64,000 nucleotides of DNA from Crossaster papposus (GCA_037893245.1 JBAIAA010000022.1:1364001-1428000), one strand, 5' to 3'; shown: positions 52,780-64,000, counted from the stretch's first letter. Notes: generated from the letters alone by a model not told the origin. Numbers and translations are program-made.

Positions 52780-53467
52780 GGCCCGGTCACACAGCCCTCC
52801 AAGGGCGTATCGCGGCCGAATCACGGCAAAAAAATTCTGCCCGTGAAGCAGACGCTGTTGGACGCTTTGAGGTCGCGATAAAGACGCGATACAGCCGTAC
52901 TTTACCCGTCGTTACACGCGGTAAGAAATTCACACGCGGTTGGCCGCGCGAAAAAGTTTTGGGCTGCCCAAAAATTTAGACCGCGGGTAATCGCGGGCGG
53001 TACACGTGGTACACACGCGGTAAAGACGCGGTACAGACGCGGAACGAACGTGCTAGGACGTGCTACGGCCGCGGTTAAGACGTGGTTACACGCGGTAGGA
53101 CGCGAAATTTTCGCGGGTAATCGCGGGTGGAGCACGGTCATAGCACGTTTGTTCCGCGTCTGTACCGCGTTGTTATCACGTGCATTAGCGTGTGTACCGC
53201 GTGTAAGCACGGACAAACGCCTTGAGCGGTTATGATTTCTACAGCCCGGTTCGGCTGCTTTATTATACCCGTGGTAGGCCGCGGTACCGCCGCGCTTCAC
53301 CCGCGATAAGGACGCGGAACAGTCGCCGGCGTCTGTTCCGCGGGCATACCACGGGTAAACCGCGGGTAAGCCAATTTTGCACATTTTCCACCACGGGCAA
53401 CCGCGGGCAAAAAAAAATTGCGAAATTTTACCCGCGATACAGACGCGAAAGGCTGTGTGACCGGGCC
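52780..53467. mobile_element. GC-rich TTAA-flanked MITE (GGCCCGGTCACACAG ends)
   Basis: GGCCCGGTCACACAGCC and GGCTGTGTGACCGGGCC are perfect inverted ends flanked by TTAA (52776-52779 and 53468-53471). The interior is a dense lattice of CGCGGTA, ACACGCGG and GACGCGG motifs. The long reading frames inside it (for example 53624-52902 on the minus strand) are by-products of this composition. Confidence 0.87.
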
Positions 53468-53948
53468 TTAAATAAGACTTATGCCCTAAGGGTTTGCATG
53501 GAGTGGTGACAAAATCAATAGGATGGGATGCTTGCGCTAACACCATATGGGTTGTGGATGGTGCCGAGTTCAGTGGACATGAGGTGGAAGATTCTGGAAC
53601 AGGATACGCGGCAGATTCTGACATGATGCTAAACTATGCTTGGTAGGATGCTGGGGTAGGCTGTGTGTGCTCATTGAAGCATGTAAGAAGGATGGTGGAA
53701 CAGCCTAAACATCAAGCACAGTACCAAGGGTATACATGTATAGGGGACCCTAAGTACATGAACGGCCTTTTACAACCATTTACATGGACAGCGGAGCAGA
53801 GAGTCAAATATAATCTGACACAACTTACTCTATTCACGAGTTTTGTTTAAAACATACTTTTGTAAGAACCACTAATCAAGAAGGAATACAAACATTAGTT
53901 TCATCTCAAGACTTGAAAAGCCTGTTTCCATCTGTCACAGAACCTTAC

Positions 53949-54190
53949 CTTGTAAATCTCGTTCTTGCGTTCAGGTCTCTCTCTGGCTGTCCTGTCGAAG
54001 GCGAAGATGAGTTGCGGTCGTTGTGAGGAATGAAGCGCGCGCTCCTGCCTTAAAAACTTGTCATCGATTTCCTAAGCAGTGACTAAGGAACTTTGCCCGG
54101 TTTGTGATCGGCCCCTAGCGCGCTGTCAATCACACACCACTGACTCGTTTAATATTCATGATGTTAAATGCAACTTTCAGTCACCGACAC
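53949..54190 (-). other. Possible 5' UTR exon of the C1q-like gene
   Basis: On the minus strand ATTTACAAG is followed by the consensus donor GTAAGG (exon end 53949). Spliced to the acceptor at 51501 it would place the C1q start ATG one base into the next exon. The right limit is a guess based on the TATA box at 54221-54227. No coding potential is claimed. Confidence 0.3.
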
Positions 54191-54410
54191 TGTGAAATGA
54201 ACACATCTTATTGGTTGACATTTTATAGACGTCGATGACACGTTCAAACGCGTGGCCCCTAGTGCGCTGTCAATCACGCACCACTGACTCGTTTAATATT
54301 CATGAGACGGAAGTTACGTTTATGTCGCTTTCAGTCACCGACACTGAAATGTGAAATGAACACATCTTATTAGTTGACGTTTTATAGACGTCGATGACAC
54401 GTTCAAACGC
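54111..54410 (-). promoter_or_regulatory. Tandemly duplicated promoter-like module (about 150 bp twice)
   Basis: Two adjacent copies share GCGCTGTCAATCAC, ACTGACTCGTTTAATATTC, TTTCAGTCACCGACACTG and GACGTCGATGACACGTTC. On the minus strand each has TATAAAA (54221-54227 and 54380-54386) next to ACGTC, and the left copy has CCAAT just downstream. Orientation and position suit the C1q-like gene, but this is inference. Confidence 0.45.
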
Positions 54411-54636
54411 GTGCTTCGTGATTGACACTCACAACTGAACAATGAAAGGAAGACAGATGAGATTCAAAGGTTTGCATGGCAAAAAGGCAATACATGAACT
54501 TAAACCACGTTTACGTGTAGCGGTTCGCAATTTTTTTCATCGGCAGCTGGGTAATGCGTAAACATATAATCATGAAAAGAACAATGGCAACTGATCTATT
54601 ATTAACAAACTCTAAAGAACCCCTGTCCCTAACTAA

Positions 54637-54708
54637 CTCGCCAATAGCCTAGTTTGTAGAGAGATGGGCTATTAATCGAAAGGTCTCTAGTTCGAATCCA
54701 GCTGTTTT
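54637..54708 (+). other. tRNA-like sequence (pseudo-tRNA or SINE head)
   Basis: A-box-like TAGCCTAGTTTGTAGAG and B-box AGTTCGAATCC are correctly spaced, with a loop CTATTAATC where an anticodon would lie. The acceptor stem does not pair, so this is not a functional tRNA gene. Confidence 0.4.
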
Positions 54709-55498
54709 CTTGTGGAATATCTTAACCAGAGAGCAAGGCTAAAGGAAAAACCGGATTAGATAGATAAGTGCCTTGAACAATATTTTATTGTGACTTCCTT
54801 AATGAAAGACCACTCGAACCACTGACTTGTACGTACACCGGTCGTGATTTGTTCAGTGTTCAGTGCGTGTTGTATGTAGAGCCCCCTTTATGAAACAACT
54901 CTAGCCACGATTATTATTAAAGGGAACCTATTAATACAAAACATCATGAAAACAAATTGTCGAGTTCCATATCTCTACGCTCTACATCAAGTTTTTAAAA
55001 TACTGTTCTGCGAATGTTTTGAAATTTTGTTAAAATTGATTTTGATGTTAACGCAATTACTGGGTTTAATGCCAAAGCCGCTTGAACACTAAAGTTATCA
55101 TAATGTGTTTAATGCGTATATACACGCATGTGTTTAAGGGGGGGAGGGGTCTTCATTATTATTATTATTTTACTTAATTGATTTAGCACAAGACATGCAT
55201 ACAATTATAAATGGTTTAGCCTCAGGTAGAATGTTTAACTGGTTTATTTGCGAGGCGCCCCGGAAAAAACCAATGGAGTCTAAACTTGTAACCTTTTTAA
55301 CTGAGCAGGGCATTGTTGTGCTAAGCCAATTTATTGTTCTTAGCAGCTCAATGGAATTGGCTCCTAGAGCTTTGGAGGAAATACAGACCGGAAATGAAGT
55401 CACGTACCAGACAAAACAACATGAACTTGGTGAACCCTGCACATGCGGTCCTTGCACATCCGATTTACTCCAACGGTGACTCAGACTGGTTCGTCGCG
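54709..55498. other. No recognisable gene
   Basis: A 94-codon plus-strand frame (55195-55479) and overlapping minus-strand frames have no domain that I can name. Possibly a decayed transposon fragment. Confidence 0.4.
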
Positions 55499-55644
55499 TC
55501 GGGCGGTCTGTTCTTGACACGCAAAACTCGGTTGTCGCGCTCAAACGCGACCCAAGAATCTTGTACTCGGAACAGGATCACACACCACCTATTATTCGGG
55601 GTTTTGCACGATCGAGTTTCGCGAGTCAAGAACAGACCGCCCGA
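55499..55644. mobile_element. Short inverted-repeat MITE, 146 bp
   Basis: TCGGGCGGTCTGTTCTTGAC and GTCAAGAACAGACCGCCCGA are perfect inverted ends; the arms continue with variants of CGCAAAACTCG and CGATCGAGTTTCGCG. Confidence 0.85.
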
Positions 55645-58480
55645 ACCCAGCCTATACGTATTGACCAATCTCATCTCAGCCACGATAACCAACCATACAT
55701 GTACATGTACTTGCAACAGACTTGCAACAACCAAAATATGTTTACATATTACATTTTTACATGTTTTACTTTTGCTGGTTTACGGTCACACACGCCGGGA
55801 TTCACCACTTGAAAAATAGCTATATACAATACAATTCTTATACTTTCAGCTTGTCTATATGTTTATGACCTACACAATGTTTGAATATTATCATATGTTT
55901 TGACATTTTATTCAACTCAATTCGCTTTTACAAACTTAAATATTTTCTTTGACTAGCAACGATTCAGTTATTTGTACATTAAAATTCTGCATAACGTGGG
56001 GATGTACATGTACACTTCAATATATAAACTTTTACTTCCGATTTGATTGGAAGCGTATTCACCACAAACCATCATAATAAGATACTATAACCTTACATTT
56101 CTGTGAGCATTTTTTCTCTATCACTGTGAACATATAAATAAACTGTAAAAGAAACTCGAAAATTTCCTTCTTTAACTCCTAAACCAAGACATTTAACATA
56201 AACATGGGTAAGCCCTATTGACTATCTTTACGATGAACACTTCGAATCGTTAACGGATGCGGTATTGGCAATCATCCCAACAAATATCTTTACTTTTTAC
56301 AGCGTTTGCTGCTATCCCTGAATAAATTTCATGAAAATGTTGTAGGATTGGAAACAATTAGGAATTTATCAATATTTAATTGAGACAGGCGAAAAACGAA
56401 GATCAAAACCTGGGATTTATTTGGGTTCAGAAAAAAGATGCTCTGAAAAAATCCCCGTCTGACACCCCGAAGGCGATCGAGCGCTTCAAAAAGCGAACAA
56501 GCTCGAAGATCAAATAATAAATCCAAACTAAGCACTTCCAATTCTTAGTATTTAAATAACATACACGCATCTTAAAGGACATTCCTCAGCACCCTTCGTG
56601 GACCGCTGCACACTAATCCCTGATTTGCATAAGACACGCACCATTTCCAATAACCGTGCGATCTCACACTTCCGATGAGATAATAATTCTCTTTTCTACC
56701 AGTGCCAATGAGAATGTATCATCCCCCAATCTTGTTTAGCGCCTTGGAAATCTTAATAATAGGGCTAATTTTGGAGAGTTTTACGTCCGGGGAGTGATTT
56801 TACAACAATCATCGTAGTTCGGGATTTTTTGATTTTTTTGTTAACAAAAAGTATTATATTTTTCTTTCTTTGTCTCTCTTAAAATAACGTTTTTAAGTCA
56901 TTGGAAACTTTTTCTTTTATTAATTTGTGGTTTGGAGGATTTTTTTGTTTCCCCAAGGAAAACAAAAACAACCAGACTTGCAACTCAATGTGCTTTATTG
57001 TGCGAGGCGGAACTGGGCACAGGGCATAGTGGAGAAAACTGCAAAATAATACATAATGGGTGGTTAATTTTCTTCAGATTTATTGATATTTATAATCTTT
57101 GCTATGTCTATAATAACTATATTGGATTAAGAAATAGTATGGAAATAGTGGAATGAAAGAGTTTTTATAAGGGAAACAATTAACATTTTCCCATATATCA
57201 TGTACAAAACTCAACATTTCAAAGTTCTTTTTTCATAACATTGTACCTTAGCGACATATTGATAAATGTGAACTTTAAACATCCATAACTTGTTCACGGA
57301 ATGTCCGATTGAAGCACAACATACAGCATTGTAAGGATAATTTTATTCTCTTTTCTTAACGAAAACCCTCATTTCAACCTCTGCCCAGTTCTGTCTCATT
57401 TTGCCAGAACCCCTCACTAATGAGCCCATAACAAATGTGTGGTATAATGGCATCCCAGCTGCTATGGACTAGGGGTGAGGGTGGGGTAGATACTTCTGCA
57501 GGGAATTGGTTATCATGATGTTGTCATGATTGATCATAACATCATGAGTATCGATATGCACCCTCAAATCTATCTATCAGTAGATTTGTCACAGTATTAA
57601 GTACCTTTTATTAACATGCAATTTAACTAACAATTTCATTAATTGCTTTTTATTTTATCAATGTGAACATTCATTTTGATATGTTTTTATTGCTTTTTAA
57701 GATGGGAAACTGGGTAAAAAAAAATAGGAGGTGCGTTTTTTGTGGTAACAGCCGATGTATGCAGTAACACGTTAAGCTGCTCATCATACGAAGGAAAAAG
57801 AGGCATCGGTTAAATCTGAAGCATTCAAATTTACAAAAAGGTGAATAACAATTTTTTGTAGAAGTCTATTTTTGCAAATTTTCAATATGAAGTAGTCTGG
57901 TGCCAGGAGAGAGCAGTCGGTATTACCCACTGTTGTCTGGACACCAGACGTCAAGTTAGACTTTATTTGTACATTATAGGAAACAGTTGAAATTACTTTA
58001 GCTGTCATCACTGACGCCACATGTGAACATTGCTCTAAAATGCAATTTTACCAGCAATTTTTTGTTTAACCTTTCAAATTACTTCTAGAAACAAATGGGG
58101 CGTTTTAGGTATAAACTATGGGAGAAAATGACCTTATTTTGTTTTATCTTGTGTTTTTCTGATAATAATAAACTTCTCATTGATTTTAGATATCACATGC
58201 AGTCAATTGTTTTATTTTTAATTTATGACCATTTATTTGGTAAAAAAAATAAAACAATTTTTTTAATAAAAATTCAAAAAGTCTAAATTAATATAGTCAA
58301 TTGTTATAAAAATTAATATTATGTCGCCAACAAATAGTTATATACATGAATGCAAAGCTCACAACGTCAGCTTTCATTTAGTATATAATAGAGCTCCATG
58401 GCCCCTTCGGTTCTGGAGATATGACATGTTTGCATATTGATTACTTCCTTGGAGTTCAAAATAAACAACTGAGAAAACAG
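55645..58480. other. No recognisable gene; AT-rich
   Basis: I found no exon or transposon end in this 2.8 kb. Small palindromes occur, for example TCATGATGTT pairing with AACATCATGA at 57513-57547. Confidence 0.45.
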
Positions 58481-58577
58481 CACTGTATGCTGCGCGCGTA
58501 GGCCGCCAATGCGGGCGCCCTCTGATGCACACCGTGGACCACGCGCTATGACCACCCTTACTCACATCGGCCTTATA

Positions 58578-58752
58578 ATCTCTCGGAAAATTCTAAGCAC
58601 AATCGTGTCGATTTGCATGCGCGTGTGACGTTGCATAATTATGTGATGTAACAGAAACTTGACCAATGAGTTAGCGATTATGCATGTAGCATCATTCGAA
58701 TATGCACGCAACATCACACGCACATGCAAATTCCGCTCGTAATTTCCCGAGC
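58578..58752. repeat. Imperfect palindrome, about 175 bp
   Basis: TCTCGGAAAATT and GATTTGCATGCGCGTGTGA on the left reappear inverted as CACACGCACATGCAAATTC and AATTTCCCGAGCG on the right. Part of its right half (ATGCGAGTTAGCCAAGACG) recurs directly at about 59885. A GCGCCTGCATCGGCGGCC-like segment is inverted between 58500 and 59960, suggesting these are the two ends of one decayed element. Confidence 0.6.
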
Positions 58753-58806
58753 GATTATGCGAGTTAGCCAAGACGACATATTCAAAGGTCATGGCGAAGG
58801 TCAAGG

Positions 58807-59610
58807 CTAACCACTCACAATTTAAAAATGTTCTATATTGTTAATTTGGAAACAATTTAATAAAAATGAAAGGCTAACCCCTTTCAATGTTTAATTTATC
58901 TAAAAAATAAAAAAATAGGCCAATTTTATAAAAATGCAAGGCTATAACCCCTTACATTTTTTTTCTTAAAGACAAGTACATTTGTGGTCAATTTAAATCA
59001 AATTAAAAGTGAACAAAGAAATTGGCAAGGCGTTGAACCTGCGACCTCTAGAATTCCGGTCGGGCGATCTAGCAACTGAGCTAATTTGCCTTATGTTGAT
59101 GGTCTTCCAAATTGTCAGAATCTTTGTTCGAGGGCATATTAGTCAGAAGTCATAAACACCAGAATGCCGTTTAGCCAGGGATCACACCCAATTGTACGAT
59201 ACAACCTGGGAAGCGACATTGTGGGGATCACTCAATAAGGATACGACGTTTTATTTTATAATACTCAAATAAACCACAAGTAAAACTGAGTTTGCATTAT
59301 TTGTAAATGTGCATATTCACATAGTCAGTTTCTCTTGTGGTTTATTTGTGTAATTTTAATAAAAATCCAAGGCTATTAACTAACCCCTTACAATTTAAAT
59401 GTTTTCCCAAAAGTAATTATTTTGTTAATTTTAATAAAAGTACAAGGCTAACACCTTACATTAATTCAATTAATTCAATTAATTCAAAAAATGTTTGCAC
59501 ATTTTAATAAAAATGCAAGGCTAGCCCCCTTACAATTTAAATGTTTTTCAAAAAGTCAAATATTAGCCAATTAAAAACAAAAAATGCAACACTACACCCT
59601 TACAATGTTA
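58807..59610. repeat. Degenerate tandem repeat, unit about 75-85 bp
   Basis: Seven or so irregular copies of TAATAAAAATGCAAGGCTA followed by ACCCCTTACAATTTAAATG occur at about 58808, 58860, 58930, 59345, 59430, 59500 and 59570. Unrelated sequence, including a tRNA-like segment, interrupts the run between 59000 and 59340. Confidence 0.7.
59023..59090 (-). other. tRNA-like sequence, minus strand
   Basis: On the minus strand GGCAAATTAGCTCAGTTGC provides an A box and GGTTCAACGCC is a perfect B-box match; GGCAA and TTGCC at the ends can pair. The anticodon stem does not form convincingly, so I call it a pseudo-tRNA or the head of a SINE. Confidence 0.4.
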
Positions 59611-60175
59611 CCTCTATTTCCAACATACCGGACTTGTGTCAACCAGTAGTATTAGGTTTGTAAAAACGGAGTTTTAACTGCAGACCTCAATCACACTTAA
59701 TAATAAAAAGATACACACAATAATTCAGTTTCATTAAAGGTTCTTTAATTGTAGGCTGCCTATGAGGGCATCCTCTAAACGTAGACCACGCCATGACCTT
59801 CGAATGGGACGTAACAAAAACTTGACCATGTTACGTCACGAGATTGTACACACAACGTCACACACACATGCGAATTTTTCGAGCGATTAAGTTAGTTAGC
59901 CAAGACGTTCTATTCGAAGCTAAGGGCGTGGTCACGTTAGGCGTTAGAGGGCGCCTGCATCGGCGGCCTACGGAGCGCTGCATACCGCGATTAGGACGTC
60001 TTGCAGCCAGGACTTTATGCAGTTTGCAATCTTTGGCTCTTAAAAAACAAAAATGTTTGGTATCTTTACTGACAACTTCTCTAACTACAAGGTGTCTCTC
60101 AAAAAACGCAGCAGTTGCTAAAGCCGTGATTATAGGAAAACCCAATATCATAACCGTACATAATAAGAAAAAACA

Positions 60176-60237
60176 ACAATGTAAGTAATTTTCAACGATC
60201 AGTCATTTGAATGATCGTTAAAATTACCTACATTGGT
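60176..60237. repeat. Strong 60-nt hairpin
   Basis: CAATGTAAGTAATTTTCAACG and CGTTAAAATTACCTACATTG-type arms pair almost completely around ATCAGTCATTTGAATGAT. It could be a tiny fold-back MITE or an RNA hairpin. It overlaps the end of an unsupported reading frame. Confidence 0.6.
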
Positions 60238-62270
60238 TTTTCTGTTTTCTTCTAGACGACAAACCAGATGAAATAAACAAGGGGGGACCAGTACAATCTT
60301 TAATCCATGTAAGCTTTTTATAAGGCCAAATCATGAATATATTGTTTCTTATCCTCGTGTGGATCAATTTTTTGCTACAACAAAAGTTTTTAAATCAATT
60401 AAAAGTGACAAAAATCTGAGTCATATTCACATCGGCACTTTTCTACCAATCCTAATTCTTATTTTTTTTATTAGTGGAGTCTAATTATTATTATATGATA
60501 CGACCCTATAACCAAAAACCATCTGGACTAGAAACTAGTTTTGTTTTTTATCTGGCCTAATCATTCGCTAGGTTATTTTTGAAATGAATGTAAATGTTCC
60601 TGTGTGCTTTAAACACCATTTGAGTACTTAACTCTTCTAGTTTATAATCTGGAGGATGTATACTTCTTGGGTGAGGGGAGTGTTATTCCTAGCACCAGGG
60701 GGGTGTACGGTGTACCTGAATCACTGGGCCCTTTCAATTTGTGTGGAAGGGTCCCATCGACTAAAGAGTTATCTGAAGTCGACCACCACACCTCGTCGCT
60801 TGGGGTGTAAAATACAAGGCTGGGTCTACCTGCTTATTGAAACATATTCGTCAATAGTAAGCAAACTGCGAATCCGAGTTGGGCCTACAGCAAGGTCCAT
60901 CTAGCAGTCATTGTGTTAGAGAACAACAGAGTCCAGCGAAAGGGCTACCTAGCCCGGCTATCCCGAGCACTAGGGTCAGACACCCTCAACGGTTCGGAGT
61001 GAACATCAGTGGAGAGAAAATCCTCGCGAAATTTTGGTGAGATACAAGTTGGTACAAAAACAAACACAGTAAAAATGGGTCTTGAAACAAAAAATGAAAA
61101 CAAAATAATAATAATAGATTTTTCGCTCTTGGACGCGATGCGTCTGAAGCGAATGTTTTGACCAAAATAATGTGTAGCGCCCTCAAAAGTCGAGGCGCGA
61201 ATAGTTTTAGTAATGGCGGCGCCCTTAAGTTTGGCCTGTGTATATGATTATGAAACTGCGGTTAGCTATAGGAACTTTTCCTTTCAATATTTTATTTGGA
61301 GTTGAAAAGGCAACGTCAAAGGTAAAAAAGGTGCCTGTTCAGTATGGAGAAAGTTCGTTTTTATAAAAGACGTGTATCTTTGACGTATTTGTATAGGTCA
61401 AAGAAACATGTTTTGGACGGTGTGTAGTGTGTACTCAACTAGTATTTTTAGCCACCCACTACAGCACAGTGCACGAAACAGGTAACAGCCGTTGGCTTTG
61501 CTCAACAATGGCTATAAATTATGTGTATTTGAATCGGCGAACATTGCTCCACATTTTGTGGCCTGATTTTCTCACTTTTTTGAAAGGTAAGAACACACTG
61601 ATACTGTTAGTGTTAGTGTCTTCTTTGATCCTTAGTGCCTACTGAGTACTGGGGACAAGCAGCATTTTTGTAAGTGGCCGTTTTCCGTGACATTTTGGGG
61701 GATAAGTGTGGGAGGTACGTCATGGGGGATCGATGTGCAGACATTCCGTACAGCGATCCAAACAAAGGGCTCTTGCTTGGATATCCCCCGACATGTCCAC
61801 GTGTTGAAAAAGGTGATTTTTGGGTCCCAGTTACTCGGACTAATGTTTGACCAAAACATCTGATTTCACCCTCAAAACGGCCACAGAAGTCCTCTATAAC
61901 TTAGCCATCTGAGATGCAAGTACACATCGACGAATAAGATTGTGGTACTAAGATTTACATACGATTTGAATGAAAAGTGAAATTTCAAGGTGTATTCCGC
62001 AAGCTGCATCAGACACTTTGATTTTGAAAAATAGTGCATGCCGACCGTACCACTATAATGCCTTGGGGGTGCTATGCGATGTCACAGGTCATTTTACACA
62101 ATCGTTCTACCAAACGTAATTGATACATGTAGGCTTTATGGAAGATAAGAAATAAGTATCAAGTTACATTTCGTATTTCTATGGACAAAATTCATGTCAA
62201 TACAGTTGGCCACTATTAACAATAGGGCCTATGATAAAATAATAGCAGAGTTATTGTTAAATGAAATGAC
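60238..62270. other. No recognisable gene
   Basis: I could not support any exon, RNA or transposon end. A short frame at 60656-60904 has no domain similarity that I can recognise. Confidence 0.4.
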
Positions 62271-62272
62271 CT

Positions 62273-62758
62273 AAGCCGTGTTCGCACTGGATAAACATTT
62301 TGGGTAATTTGACCATGACGCCGGGTAACATTCCGATGGGTTAATCTTCCCACTGTCCGCACTTGGATTTAATTGACGCGGGTAGAATTGCCGGGACGAT
62401 GGGTAAACTATAACCAAACTGGCTCCAAAACAATAAAGAGGGCGCCCTGCGTGACCTATGACCGCGACTTGACGACCGGATCGTCTGTTCCCGACGCTAG
62501 CTCTCAACATTATTTTCTTACATAATGGGTGATGGAAGATTTAACCGAGACGTCGCGTCCGCACTGGATTTTCTGGCTCGGTTAAATCTTCCTGGTCAAT
62601 CTTCCTGGGCACCTTTGGCTCGGTTACACTTCCCACGCGGAGTGGGTAAGTTACCTGTGAGGAAAGTTACCCAGGCTGTCCGCACTGGACTTGAAATGGG
62701 CAAGTTACCCATTGGCTCGGTTAGTTTGCCTAAATTAAGTCCAGTGCGGACAGGGCTT
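62273..62758. mobile_element. AAGCC-family MITE, diverged subtype
   Basis: AAGCCGTGTTCGCACTGGA at the left and TCCAGTGCGGACAGGGCTT at the right are inverted. The interior repeats GGCTCGGTTA, AAGTTACC and GTCCGCACTGGA. The end sequence is clearly related to the elements at 4726 and 50233. Confidence 0.8.
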
Positions 62759-62821
62759 TAAACAAGTTTATTTCATCGAAGCAATTTCATCTAGGTCAAG
62801 ACGCTAGGAGTACTTAGGATT

Positions 62822-63724
62822 ATAGTCCAGGGAAAATACTTAATTTTCTTTTGTTGACTCCACACAAATTGCAATAGAATATTTTTCACCACAGTGCACT
62901 TCTATAAGCTCTCTAGAATAACATACTAAAAATATCAAAAAATCCAAGTGGTGGAAATATGACTAATTTGCATAAATCGTTAATCCCTGCCGCGTAATAT
63001 ATTTATTCCTATATTTGGGTATATTATTATTAATATTTTTTTTGAAAAGTTTATTTTGGTGATTCTACTTACATATCCTTACTTCAATAACATTTTCTAA
63101 AGCATACACTGTAAGTGACTGAATAATTATGTGAACATAGTAATTATCCAAAATGACAACTTCATGAACCCATAAACATGGGCACATTTACACTGTCTCC
63201 AGATATCATCAAGTAGTCAGTATTGGTGAGCTTCAAATTCACCAAGTTGCTTACTGGCACAGTTAACATATTAAAACCTTATGGAAAATCATATGAACAA
63301 TGATAACATTGTGATATTTAGCCCAGCAAACAAAAACTGGGGGAAAATGGTGTGTCCATAAATTGGGCGAAAATGTAGTTAAAGGGTTGCCTAACATGGG
63401 AGACTTGAACAAGTTCAAGGAAATCCCCACAATAAGTAGTCAGTCACTTATATGCTTTAGAAAATGTTATTGAAGTAAGATAATGCAAGTAGAATCACCA
63501 AAATAAACTTTTCAAAAAAAAAAAAATAATAATTATACCCAAATATAGGAATAAATATATTACGCGGCAGGGATTAACGATTTATGCAAATTCATATTAT
63601 TTCCAATACTTGGATTTTTTGAGATTTTTAGTATGTCATTCTAGGGACCTTATAGAAGTGCACTATGGTGAAAAATATTCTATTGCAATTTGTGTGAGGT
63701 CAAAACTTATTTTCCCTGGACTAT
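62822..63724. mobile_element. 900-bp element with about 300-bp terminal inverted repeats
   Basis: ATAGTCCAGGGAAAATA and TATTTTCCCTGGACTAT mark the ends. The arms stay aligned through TTGCAATAGAATATTTTTCAC, TTAATCCCTGCCGCG and TTCAATAACATTTTCTAAAG, up to about 63125 on the left and 63425 on the right. The 300-bp centre has no coding sequence. The target duplication is unclear. Confidence 0.88.
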
Positions 63725-63837
63725 TATTGTGATTTGGAAAAATACATAGAGGAGTGGTTTATGACCAATCAGGGTATTGCAAAGGACATTTTGTTATGAG
63801 GCGCTAGCTCCACGCGTTATGTACGCGCCCAAACCGC

Positions 63838-63935
63838 TATAAAAGACGAGCCAAATCAGTGCTCGGGGTTCAGAGATTCAGATCGATGTTCAGGTCGCAC
63901 ATCAGCATACATTTACACACAAATACCGCACCATG
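63838..63935 (+). promoter_or_regulatory. Core promoter and start codon of a gene leaving the window
   Basis: TATAAAAG at 63838-63845 is followed about 30 nt later by an initiator-like TTCAGA (63869-63874) and by ATG at 63933 in an ACCATGG Kozak context. The first codons read MGTTWVANGIVPWLLRV before an in-frame TAG, unless a donor such as GGGTACT or GGGTATAG splits the frame. The product cannot be identified from what is visible. Confidence 0.5.
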
Positions 63936-64000
63936 GGTACTACTTGGGTTGCTAATGGTATAGTACCATGGTTGCTACGGGTATAGTACTTTTGGTCGTG

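Noticed and set aside
52902-53624. A 240-codon minus-strand open frame
   Set aside because: It lies inside a GC-rich TTAA-flanked MITE; openness follows from CG-rich, stop-poor composition. No domain.
54637-54708. Functional tRNA gene
   Set aside because: A and B boxes are present but the acceptor and anticodon stems do not pair; kept only as tRNA-like.
59844-60188. A 114-codon forward frame
   Set aside because: Its first half is repeat sequence shared with 58700-58800, it has no recognisable domain, and a minus-strand frame of similar length overlaps it.

Overview
This window is animal nuclear DNA: intron-split genes with GT-AG boundaries, LINE, SINE and MITE debris, two Ty3/Gypsy elements, and very low coding density. 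The host exons (SRCR, WSC, collagen-C1q and a DAO-type FAD oxidoreductase) and the repeat style suggest a marine invertebrate deuterostome (echinoderm, hemichordate or amphioxus). Sequence alone does not settle which. There are no CRISPR arrays, operons or other prokaryotic features.

Left part (1-23.6 kb). A block of about 3.3-3.5 kb occurs twice in direct orientation, at 1-3487 and 15737-19030, almost identical except for a 193-bp indel. Between the copies lies a minus-strand host gene. I can reconstruct three exons: two that together encode one SRCR domain (10525-10384 and 9436-9288) and one that encodes a WSC domain (6749-6480). All fit a phase-1 exon-shuffling pattern. The introns and flanks are packed with non-autonomous DNA elements that have terminal inverted repeats (several with TTAA or TA target duplications, one hAT-like with an internal 11-bp minisatellite), plus dead LINE 3' ends and tRNA-derived SINEs.

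Middle (23.6-46.7 kb). This is a nested transposon cluster. Two closely related Gypsy elements lie head to head. Element A (minus, 23615-33995) is broken in many places. Its 5' LTR carries a 1.18-kb near-perfect palindromic insertion flanked by a clear 9-bp target duplication. Element B (plus, 35934-45501) is nearly intact: gag with an RRM-like N-terminus, PNMA-like capsid and zinc knuckle; a -1 gag/pol overlap; and protease, reverse transcriptase, RNase H and integrase broken by a single 1-nt deletion. B's two LTRs differ by 1.5 kb because one holds a duplicated 155-bp module around an intron-like spacer. B sits inside an older Foldback-type element (35161-46683) whose inverted arms are arrays of a 53-bp repeat and which has a candidate 6-bp target duplication.

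Right part (46.7-64 kb). Three plus-strand exons encode the C-terminus of a DAO/DadA-type FAD oxidoreductase; the first is damaged, so this is probably a pseudogene. A minus-strand secreted collagen-C1q protein (51499-50663) looks intact and may have a 5' UTR exon and a duplicated TATA/CCAAT promoter module near 54 kb. More inverted-repeat elements and tandem repeats follow. A TATA-box promoter with a Kozak ATG starts at 63838 and runs off the window edge.
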